In this document: piece after piece, positions 7,994 to 15,621 of the stretch
How the letters are laid out: the number at the start of each line of letters is the position of its first letter
Numbering within the stretch: the stretch's first letter is position 1
Assembly: GCA_963702955.1 (NCBI GenBank)
Contig: OY969774.1
Location: 2,170,001 to 2,234,000, forward strand
From: VRUE01 sp963702955
GTDB lineage: Bacteria > Actinomycetota > Thermoleophilia > Solirubrobacterales > 70-9
Length of the DNA: 64,000 nt
Direction of reading: 5' to 3'
The notes under the pieces: model-generated
Told to the model about the DNA's origin: nothing
The model's input: only the letters and a program-made list of their open reading frames with translations
The model's database searches: none
Program-made: the position numbers and the translations under genes

Positions 7994-10900
7994 ATGCAGG
8001 GCAGGAGGTTGCATGGAGTCAGCGCGGCGGGAAGGGCGGCCCTTTCGGCCCTCACGGTGTTTGTCTGCCTGTCCTTGGGGCTGCCCGCGCTTTCCGCGGC
8101 CGCTCAGCCGACTCAGCACTCCGGCAAGGCGGCCAAGCACAAGCGCCATCGCCACCACCGCCGTCACCGACACCACCGTCGCCATCACCGAAGCCAAGCC
8201 GCCGCCGCGGGCATGGCATCCACAGCGCCGGCCCTCGCCCAGGGCGGCGAGGAAATCGCCCCCTACTCCAAGCACCCCTCCGAACTGAGGCCTTACTACG
8301 TCTGCCCGCCGCCGACCAAGGAACGGGCGAGCTGCGAGGCGGTCGGCGCGGCCAACCCGCGCAAGCTGGCCGCGCACAACCTGCCGGCCCCGGGCTACGA
8401 AGGCAGCGGCGAACGCGGCGGCTTCTCCCCCGGGGACCTCCGCGAAGCCTACGACCTGCCGAGCGAAGGCGGCGAAGGGATCACGGTCGCGATCACGATC
8501 GCCTTCGACGACCCCAAGGCCGAGGAAGACCTCGCCGTCTACCGCAGCCACTACGGCCTTCCTCCCTGCACGAGCGAAGGCGGCTGCTTTAAGAAGGTGA
8601 ACCAGGAAGGCGAAGAAGCCAACTACCCCGAACCCAACGCCGGCTGGGCCGTGGAGACCTCGCTCGACCTCGAGATGGTCTCGGCGACCTGCCCGCAGTG
8701 CCACATCCTTTTGGTCGAGGCCGACAGCAACTATCTAGAAGACCTCGGCGCTGCGGTCCAAGAGGCGGCCAGTCTGGAGGCCGATGTGATCAGCGACAGC
8801 TGGGGCGCCGCGGGGGAGTTCCCCGAAGAGACCGAACTCGACCACTACTTCGATCACCCTGGAACCCCGGTGCTCTTTGCCTCTGGCGACTCGGGCTACG
8901 GGGTCGAGTATCCTGCCGCCTCCCCCGACGTCATCGCGGTCGGCGGCACCAGCCTGAAGAAGGACGATGAAGGCTCGCGCGGCTGGAATGAGGCCGCCTG
9001 GGAAGGCGCGGGCAGCGGCTGCAGCGCCTACGAGGAAAAGCCGACCTGGGAGCACGACGAAGACTGCGCCAAGCGCACCGTCGCCAACGTCTCCGCCGTC
9101 GCCGACCCCTCGACGCCCGTCTCGCTCTACGACACCTTCGGAACCGAAGGCACCGAACTCGAACCCGAAGGCAAATGGTGGCTGGTCGGCGGCACCAGCG
9201 TCGCCGCGCCGCTGACGGCCGGAGTAGAGGCCCTCTCCTCAAGCGACTTCCGCTCGGCCGGGCCAAGCGCTTTCCCTCGCGCCGGCCAGGGCGGCGGCCT
9301 CTTCGACGTCACCGAAGGCGAAAACAGCGGCTGCGAAAGCTACCTGTGCAAGGCCGGCCCGGGTTATGACGGGCCGACCGGTTGGGGCGTCCCAACCGGG
9401 CCGCTCTCGCTGCCGGTCGCGGTCACCGAAGGGGCGACGATCGACTCCGAAGGCAAAGCGACCCTGCATGGGTCGGTCAACCCGAAGGGCAAAGCGACCG
9501 AATACCACTTTGAATACGGTACGAGCGAATCCTACGGCACGAGCGTCCCGGTTCTCGGCGAATCGGTCGGCTCAGGCGACGAATCCGTCGAAGTCGCTCA
9601 GGTGATCGCGGGGCTCGAAGGCGCGACCGTCTACCACTATCGCCTCGTCGCGTCCAAAGGGGAAGAAACCTTCTACGGCCTCGACCGCACCTTCGTCACC
9701 ACGCCGCCCTCGGTGAGCCCCCAACCTGCGAGCGAAGTTGGCGCCAACGACGCCAAGCTCAATGCCACGGTCAACCCCGAAGGCGCCGCGACGGCTTACA
9801 GGTTCGAATACGGCCCCACTACCTCCTACGGGCGCAAGACCTCGATCTCAAATCTCGAAGTGGGCACCGAAGCGATCGCAGTGCCGCCGAAGCTGGTCGA
9901 CGGTCTCGACGGCGAAACGACCTACCACTTCCGTCTCGTCGCCACCAACAGCGCCGGCACCACCTACGGCGAAGATGCCCCCTTCACCACCCAGCCCGCC
10001 GAATGGGTCACACAGGCGACGCCCAAGCCCCACCCTGAAGCCGACGAAGAAGAAGGCGTCACCTACGTCGGACGGGCGCTGGAAAGTGTCTCCTGCGCCT
10101 CGGAGAATGACTGTATGGCGGTTGGCGGCACGCGAGTTTACTACGACGACTCCACGATGGTGCGCTATAACGAAGCGCTGCACTGGGACGGCAAGACCTG
10201 GACTCCAGAAGAGTTGCCGATGCCCGAAAGTGTTAGCGCGGAAGGTGCTTGGATGAAGGGCGTATCGTGCCCTTCGCCTGATTCATGTTTTGGGCTCGGC
10301 TCTGAACTTGTGGCGCGAGGGGGGCACAGGGAAGCCTTCATCGATCACTGGGACGGGGAGCAGTGGTCCGCGCAAACCCTGCCTCCTCGAAACGAAAAAG
10401 AAACCGAAGAAAAAGGCAAAAGTAAAGAAGTTTCCATGCCCATCGGGATCTCCTGTGCCTCACCGACCTCGTGCATGGCCGTCGTAAGGTATGGCGGCCC
10501 CATCAACGTTGGAGCCATCGGGTACTTTGTATGGAATGGTGAGGAATGGTCGCAGATTCCCCAGCCGGGCCTGCCCAAAGGTTCAAAGTCATATGTTTCT
10601 CCGCCCTCTTGCCCGTCGATAGATACCTGCATGCTGGTCGCCGAAAACTGGTCCGCGACCTGGGACGGCGAATCGTGGCATGTCGAGGAAATAAACATCC
10701 CGCGTAAATTTTTACTCTCAGAAACCGACGAAGTGCATTTCAGTGGCCTCTCGTGCGTTTCGGCTGATTCCTGCATGGCGGCTGGCAGTGATCTCGAAGA
10801 AGTTCCTGGGCCTCCTAAACCTATTGGCCCCGGATACAACTGGCCCTCTCAGGTCATGTCCGCCTACTGGGACGGCGAGGAATGGACTATCGAGAGCATG

Positions 10901-13393
10901 CCCGAACCTGCCGAGTATGAATCCATGGGACTCTTTACGGAGGATGTGTCCTGCAGTACCGCCGGCGACTGCGAGATCGTCGATACGGTCAAAAAAGACG
11001 GTGCTTGGCAGATGCTGGCCGAGCATTGGGACGGCGAACAGTGGTCGATCCAATCTGGGGCCAACCCACTGTGGCCGAGGTCGCGACCACGCGCGGTGTC
11101 CTGTTTGCAAGGCCGATGCACGGCCGTCGGCAGCGTTTGGTGGCTGCCTTTCTTTGAATACGATTTTGCTGATTATGATGGCGACGGAATGTTCGCAGCG
11201 CGCCTGCGCTCTGCGCCCACGGCCACCACCGAGTCCGCTACCGTAGTGGGCGCGGAAGCAGCGACCCTCAACGCCAAGGTCAACCCCGAAGGCTACGAAA
11301 CCACCTACCAGTTCGAATACGTCGATCAGGTCGGTTTCGAAGAAAGAGGCTTCAAAGACGCAGCCGTTGCGCCCGCTTCGCCGGAAGCAATTGGTGCGGG
11401 CACCTCTAATGTCGAAGTGAGCGAGGTGATCACCGGGCTGACGCCCGGTAGCGAGTACCACTTCCGAGTCAAAGCGACCAACAGCGCCGGCATCGACGAC
11501 GACGAAGGCGTGCTGAGGACCGAGAGAAAATCGGCCGCCCCCGCCCTCGAACCCCCCGCCGCCACCTTCCCCGCCTCCTTCTCGGCGGCAGGCGAACAGA
11601 AAGTCTGGCTGCGGGGCGGCTCGCACCCGGTCAAATGCGCGACCGAATCGGGCGTCAAAGCCCTGAGCGGCGAAGGCAGCTTCGAAACCGCCACCACCGG
11701 CACCGCGACCTTCACCCTGCATAACTGCACGACCACCCTGGGCCTCAAATGCACCACCTCAGGGCAGGCCGAAGGCACGATCAAAACCGAAGCGCTGCCC
11801 TTCCGCCTGATCTACCTGTCGGACGGCGAACCCGGCGTCCTGCTCTTGCCCAACAAAGCCAGCGGCAAGCTGCTCACGGCCAAATGCACGGTCGTCGGCG
11901 AAGTCAAAGTCAGCGGCAGCGGCGTGCTCGGGCGCATCGCCAAACCGGCGCTCGGCGAAGCCTCGCAGACGATGACGCTGGACTTCGCCGCCCCCGAAAC
12001 AGGCAAAGAAGAATTCGCCCAGCAGTACGTCAAAACCGAAGCCGGCCTCGAATACGGCCTGGAAGTCTCGGTCGGCGGCGCCAAAGCCATACCCACCGAG
12101 CTGGAAGCCGAACCGGTGGCGACGTTCGGGGGGAAAGTCGGGCTGGGGAAAGCTCCTCCCGCCCTCGAACCCCCCGCCGCCACCTTCCCCGCCTCCTTCT
12201 CGGCGGCCGGCGAACAGAAAGTCTGGCTGCGGGGCGGCTCGCACCCGGTCAAATGCGCGACCGAATCGGGCGTCAAAGCCCTGAGCGGCGAAGGCAGCTT
12301 CGAAACCGCCACCACCGGCACCGCGACCTTCACCCTGCATAACTGCACGACCACCCTGGGCCTCAAATGCACCACCTCAGGGCAGGCCGAAGGCACGATC
12401 AAAACCGAAGCGCTGCCCTTCCGCCTGACCTATCTCTCAGACGGCGAACCCGGCGTCCTGCTCTTGCCCAACAAAGCCAGCGGCAAGCTGCTCACGGCCA
12501 AATGCACGGTCGTCGGCGAAGTCAAAGTCAGCGGCAGCGGCGTGCTCGGGCGCATCGCCAAACCGGCGCTCGGCGAAGCCTCGCAGACGATGACGCTGGA
12601 CTTCGCCGCCCCCGAAACAGGCAAAGAAGAATTCGCCCAGCAGTACGTCAAAACCGAAGCCGGCCTCGAATACGGCCTGGAAGTCTCGGTCGGCGGCGCC
12701 AAAGCCATACCCACCGAGCTGGAAGCCGAACCGGTGGCGACGTTCGGGGGGAAAGTCGGGCTGGGGAAAGCTCCTCCCGCCCTCGAACCCCCCGCCGCCA
12801 CCTTCCCCGCCTCCTTCTCGGCGGCCGGCGAACAGAAAGTCTGGCTGCGGGGCGGCTCGCACCCGGTCAAATGCGCGACCGAATCGGGCGTCAAAGCCCT
12901 GAGCGGCGAAGGCAGCTTCGAAACCGCCACCACCGGCACCGCGACCTTCACCCTGCATAACTGCACGACCACCCTGGGCCTCAAATGCACCACCTCAGGG
13001 CAGGCCGAAGGCACGATCAAAACCGAAGCGCTGCCCTTCCGCCTGACCTATCTCTCAGACGGCGAACCGGGCGTCCTGCTCTTGCCCAACAAAGCCAGCG
13101 GCAAGCTGCTTACGGCCAAATGCACCCTCGTCGGCGAAGTCAAAGTCAGCGGCAGCGGCGTGCTCGGTCGCATCGCCAAACCGGCGCTCGGCGAAGCCTC
13201 GCAGACGATGACGCTGGACTTCGCCGCCCCCGAAACAGGCAAAGAAGAATTCGCCCAGCAGTACGTCAAAACCGCAGCCGGCCTCGAATACGGCCTGGAA
13301 GTCTCGGTCGGCGGCGCCAAAGCCATACCCACCGAGCTGGAAGCCGAACCGGTGGCGAGCTTCAGCGACAAAGCCACGCTCGGCGAAGGCTAA
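7994..13393 (+). CDS. Giant secreted protein C: S53 peptidase, FnIII, 7-fold Cys propeller, three 206-residue modules
   Basis: 1799 residues, ATG 7994 with GGGGAGAG upstream. Order: signal peptide; His/Arg-rich head (about 38-70); S53 (sedolisin/kumamolisin) domain with E221 and D225 (ETSLD), oxyanion D299 (SGDSG) and nucleophile S402 (GGTSVAAP); two FnIII-like domains (about 475-670); a region with seven C-x(3-4)-C motifs (about 672-1070); one more FnIII-like domain; three near-identical 206-residue modules to the C-terminus. S53 enzymes are acid-active serine-carboxyl peptidases. All catalytic residues are present, but the usual roughly 180-residue activation pro-domain is shorter here. Paralogue at 54467-60349. 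Substrate unknown. Confidence 0.85.
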   Translation: MQGRRLHGVSAAGRAALSALTVFVCLSLGLPALSAAAQPTQHSGKAAKHKRHRHHRRHRHHRRHHRSQAAAAGMASTAPALAQGGEEIAPYSKHPSELRPYYVCPPPTKERASCEAVGAANPRKLAAHNLPAPGYEGSGERGGFSPGDLREAYDLPSEGGEGITVAITIAFDDPKAEEDLAVYRSHYGLPPCTSEGGCFKKVNQEGEEANYPEPNAGWAVETSLDLEMVSATCPQCHILLVEADSNYLEDLGAAVQEAASLEADVISDSWGAAGEFPEETELDHYFDHPGTPVLFASGDSGYGVEYPAASPDVIAVGGTSLKKDDEGSRGWNEAAWEGAGSGCSAYEEKPTWEHDEDCAKRTVANVSAVADPSTPVSLYDTFGTEGTELEPEGKWWLVGGTSVAAPLTAGVEALSSSDFRSAGPSAFPRAGQGGGLFDVTEGENSGCESYLCKAGPGYDGPTGWGVPTGPLSLPVAVTEGATIDSEGKATLHGSVNPKGKATEYHFEYGTSESYGTSVPVLGESVGSGDESVEVAQVIAGLEGATVYHYRLVASKGEETFYGLDRTFVTTPPSVSPQPASEVGANDAKLNATVNPEGAATAYRFEYGPTTSYGRKTSISNLEVGTEAIAVPPKLVDGLDGETTYHFRLVATNSAGTTYGEDAPFTTQPAEWVTQATPKPHPEADEEEGVTYVGRALESVSCASENDCMAVGGTRVYYDDSTMVRYNEALHWDGKTWTPEELPMPESVSAEGAWMKGVSCPSPDSCFGLGSELVARGGHREAFIDHWDGEQWSAQTLPPRNEKETEEKGKSKEVSMPIGISCASPTSCMAVVRYGGPINVGAIGYFVWNGEEWSQIPQPGLPKGSKSYVSPPSCPSIDTCMLVAENWSATWDGESWHVEEINIPRKFLLSETDEVHFSGLSCVSADSCMAAGSDLEEVPGPPKPIGPGYNWPSQVMSAYWDGEEWTIESMPEPAEYESMGLFTEDVSCSTAGDCEIVDTVKKDGAWQMLAEHWDGEQWSIQSGANPLWPRSRPRAVSCLQGRCTAVGSVWWLPFFEYDFADYDGDGMFAARLRSAPTATTESATVVGAEAATLNAKVNPEGYETTYQFEYVDQVGFEERGFKDAAVAPASPEAIGAGTSNVEVSEVITGLTPGSEYHFRVKATNSAGIDDDEGVLRTERKSAAPALEPPAATFPASFSAAGEQKVWLRGGSHPVKCATESGVKALSGEGSFETATTGTATFTLHNCTTTLGLKCTTSGQAEGTIKTEALPFRLIYLSDGEPGVLLLPNKASGKLLTAKCTVVGEVKVSGSGVLGRIAKPALGEASQTMTLDFAAPETGKEEFAQQYVKTEAGLEYGLEVSVGGAKAIPTELEAEPVATFGGKVGLGKAPPALEPPAATFPASFSAAGEQKVWLRGGSHPVKCATESGVKALSGEGSFETATTGTATFTLHNCTTTLGLKCTTSGQAEGTIKTEALPFRLTYLSDGEPGVLLLPNKASGKLLTAKCTVVGEVKVSGSGVLGRIAKPALGEASQTMTLDFAAPETGKEEFAQQYVKTEAGLEYGLEVSVGGAKAIPTELEAEPVATFGGKVGLGKAPPALEPPAATFPASFSAAGEQKVWLRGGSHPVKCATESGVKALSGEGSFETATTGTATFTLHNCTTTLGLKCTTSGQAEGTIKTEALPFRLTYLSDGEPGVLLLPNKASGKLLTAKCTLVGEVKVSGSGVLGRIAKPALGEASQTMTLDFAAPETGKEEFAQQYVKTAAGLEYGLEVSVGGAKAIPTELEAEPVASFSDKATLGEG
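11543..13393 (+). repeat. Three tandem 618-bp modules at the 3' end of gene C
   Basis: Copies begin at 11543, 12161 and 12779 with an exact 618-bp period. They differ at only a few bases; for instance copy 1 reads FRLIYLSD where copies 2 and 3 read FRLTYLSD. Each encodes a 206-residue beta-rich domain with four Cys (PVKCATES, LHNCTTTLGLKCTTSG, LTAKCT). Diverged, FnIII-spaced versions occur in the paralogue at 57847-60346. Confidence 0.9.
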
Positions 13394-13471
13394 CCAAATC
13401 GTAGCTCGGCGTTGACACGCGGCTAACAGGCGGGCGCGTGGGGGGCTGGAGGATGCAGCTGGAGGTCGAGC

Positions 13472-13500
13472 TTGCATCTGCGTACCAGCTTGTTTATCTT
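13472..13500 (+). promoter_or_regulatory. Candidate promoter of the glycan locus
   Basis: TTGCAT (13472-13477), a 17-bp spacer, and TATCTT (13495-13500). It would give a leader of roughly 60 nt before the TTG start at 13570. It lies in the 176-bp gap after gene C, in a locally AT-richer patch. Confidence 0.4.
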
Positions 13501-13569
13501 CTACGGAGACGTACCTAAGGGCATGAGACAGACACCGGCCAGGGAGCGGTTGGGACACGGAGGAATAGG

Positions 13570-14574
13570 TTGCGGTACCTGATCACGGGGGGAGCGGGTT
13601 TCATCGGTTCGCACCTGACCGACGCTCTCGTCGCGCGCGGGGACAGCGTCCTGATCCTCGACGATCTCAGCACCGGCAGGCTCGAGAACGTCGCCGACGC
13701 GATGGCCTCGGGTGGGGCGGAGTTCGTCGAGGGCTCGGTCTGCGACCGCGAGCTGGTCGACGAGTGCCTCGAGCAGACCGACGCCTGCTTCCACCTCGCC
13801 TCCGCGGTCGGGGTCAAGCTGATCGTCGAACGGTCGGTCAACTCGCTCAGCCGCAGCGTCCGCGGCGTCCAGATCGTCACCGAGGGCGCCCACCGGCTCG
13901 GCCGTCGCCTGCTCTTCGCCTCGACCTCCGAGATCTACGGCAAGAACGGCAGCGACGCCCTGACCGAGAGCTCCGACCGGGTCCTGGGACCGCCCTCGAT
14001 CGCCCGCTGGTCCTACTCGACCGCCAAGGCCTTCGGCGAGGCGATCTCGCTCGGCTACCACCGCGAGCGCGACGCCGACACCGTCGTCGCCCGCCTCTTC
14101 AACACCGTCGGGCCGCGCCAGTCCGGCGCCTACGGGATGGTCCTGCCGAGCTTCGTCGGCCAGGCGATCGCCGGCGAGGACCTGACCGTCTACGGCGACG
14201 GCAGCCAGTCGCGCTGCTTCGCCCACGTCAACGACAGCGCCCGGGCGCTGGTCATGCTGATGGACGAGGAGGGCGCTCGCGGCGCCGCCTTCAACGTCGG
14301 CCGCTCGACGGAGATCACGATCCTCGCGCTGGCGGAAACCGTGATCGAGCGCACCGGCTCCAGCTCGGACATCCGCATGGTGCCCTACGAGGAGGCCTAC
14401 GGCGAGGGCTTCGAGGAGCTCGGCCGGCGCCGCCCCGACACGACCGCGCTCGAGCAGATGACGGGCTGGGAGCCGCGGCACGCCGTCGAGGACGCGATCG
14501 ACGACGTCGCCGCCTTCGAGCGGATGCGGCTCGAGCAGGTGCGGTTCGCCGCCGACCCCTCCCTCGACGGGTAG
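13570..14574 (+). CDS. NAD-dependent nucleotide-sugar epimerase/dehydratase
   Basis: TTG start with GGAGGA 6 bp upstream; 334 residues, normal for extended SDR enzymes. The NAD-binding motif TGGAGFIGSHL lies at the N-terminus, the catalytic Y-x3-K in YSTAKAFGE, and a Thr/Ser of the triad in FASTSEIYG. The family converts UDP- or GDP-sugars (4-epimerase, 4,6-dehydratase or decarboxylase); which reaction cannot be assigned by eye. First gene of the glycan locus, 4 bp before the initiating transferase gene, so the two are likely cotranscribed. Confidence 0.85.
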   Translation: MRYLITGGAGFIGSHLTDALVARGDSVLILDDLSTGRLENVADAMASGGAEFVEGSVCDRELVDECLEQTDACFHLASAVGVKLIVERSVNSLSRSVRGVQIVTEGAHRLGRRLLFASTSEIYGKNGSDALTESSDRVLGPPSIARWSYSTAKAFGEAISLGYHRERDADTVVARLFNTVGPRQSGAYGMVLPSFVGQAIAGEDLTVYGDGSQSRCFAHVNDSARALVMLMDEEGARGAAFNVGRSTEITILALAETVIERTGSSSDIRMVPYEEAYGEGFEELGRRRPDTTALEQMTGWEPRHAVEDAIDDVAAFERMRLEQVRFAADPSLDG

Positions 14575-14578
14575 CGCC

Positions 14579-15604
14579 GTGACCTGGAGCCTGCGGCTCG
14601 AGCTGGCCTTCGCGGTCGCCTTCGCGGCGGCCCTGCTGCTGACCCCGGCGGCGATCGCCCTCGCCCGCCGCACCGGCTTCTACGACCATCCCGTCGGCTA
14701 CAAGGGCCATCTCGATCCCACCCCGTATCTGGGCGGGACAGCCGTCGTCGCCGCGCTGCTCGTCTCGGCCGCTCTCTTCGGCCATGCCGCCGCCGCCTTC
14801 TGGCCGATCGTCGCCGGCGCCCTCGTCCTCTGGGCCCTCGGCACCGTCGACGACCGCTACGGGCTCGGCCCGCTGACTCGGCTGGCGATCGAGATCGTCG
14901 CCGGCGGCGCCCTCTACGCCGCCGGCGTCGGCTGGTCGGTCTTCGGCAGCGACGCGCTCAACCTCGCCCTCACGGTCGTCTTCGTCGCCGGCGTCGTCAA
15001 CGCCTACAACCTGATGGACAACATGGACGGCGCCACCGGGACCGTCACCCTCGTCTCCGGCGCGGTGCTCGGCCTGCTGGCGGCGGCGGACGGCGACGCC
15101 GCGTTGGGGGCGATCGCGGTTGCCCTGGCCGGAGCCTGCGCCGGCTTTCTTCCCTTCAACCTCTCCTCGCCCTCGCGGATCTTCCTCGGCGACGGCGGCA
15201 GCGTGCCGATCGGCTTCGTCATCGCGGCGACGATCATGGCCTTGCCGGATGGCGGGCGCCTCGGCTGGGCGCTGATACCGCTCGCCGTGCTGCTGGTCGG
15301 CCTGCCGGCGCTCGACACGGCGCTGGTGATCGTCTCACGCCGGCGCCGCGGCGTCGGCGTCTTCACCGGCGGCCGCGACCACCTGACCCACCGCCTGCGG
15401 ACCAAGCTCGGCACGCCGCGCCGGGTCGCGCTGGCCCTCGCCACCGGCCAGGCGTTCGTGGTCGGCGCCGGCGCGGTCCTCTACGAATTCAGGCCCGCGC
15501 TCGCGATGGTCTGCTCGTTCACCGTGATCGCGGCCGGGGTCGCGGTCGTGGCGCTGCTCGAGTCCCCCGAATGGGCCCCCGCGGCCACGGAGACCTCGAC
15601 GTGA
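14579..15604 (+). CDS. MraY/WecA-family undecaprenyl-phosphate sugar-1-phosphate transferase
   Basis: GTG start; 341 residues with about ten membrane segments. Family motifs are all present: an Asp pair in VDDRYG, the NLMDNMDG loop, FLGDGGS, and the cytoplasmic His motif GRDHLTHRL. These enzymes move a HexNAc-1-phosphate from UDP-sugar to undecaprenyl phosphate on the inner membrane face and start lipid-linked glycan synthesis. Position in the locus points to initiation of the surface glycan rather than peptidoglycan or teichoic linkage, though a role in wall polymer synthesis cannot be excluded. Confidence 0.85.
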   Translation: MTWSLRLELAFAVAFAAALLLTPAAIALARRTGFYDHPVGYKGHLDPTPYLGGTAVVAALLVSAALFGHAAAAFWPIVAGALVLWALGTVDDRYGLGPLTRLAIEIVAGGALYAAGVGWSVFGSDALNLALTVVFVAGVVNAYNLMDNMDGATGTVTLVSGAVLGLLAAADGDAALGAIAVALAGACAGFLPFNLSSPSRIFLGDGGSVPIGFVIAATIMALPDGGRLGWALIPLAVLLVGLPALDTALVIVSRRRRGVGVFTGGRDHLTHRLRTKLGTPRRVALALATGQAFVVGAGAVLYEFRPALAMVCSFTVIAAGVAVVALLESPEWAPAATETST

Positions 15605-15621
15605 AGGTCACGGGGAAGCGG

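Noticed and set aside
11543..13393. Assembly duplication artefact
   Set aside because: Copies differ at several bases and diverged copies exist in C', so amplification is real in origin, though the exact copy number needs long reads.
13412..13417. TTGACA as the -35 of the glycan locus
   Set aside because: No acceptable -10 at 16-18 bp; the TTGCAT/TATCTT pair at 13472-13500 fits better.
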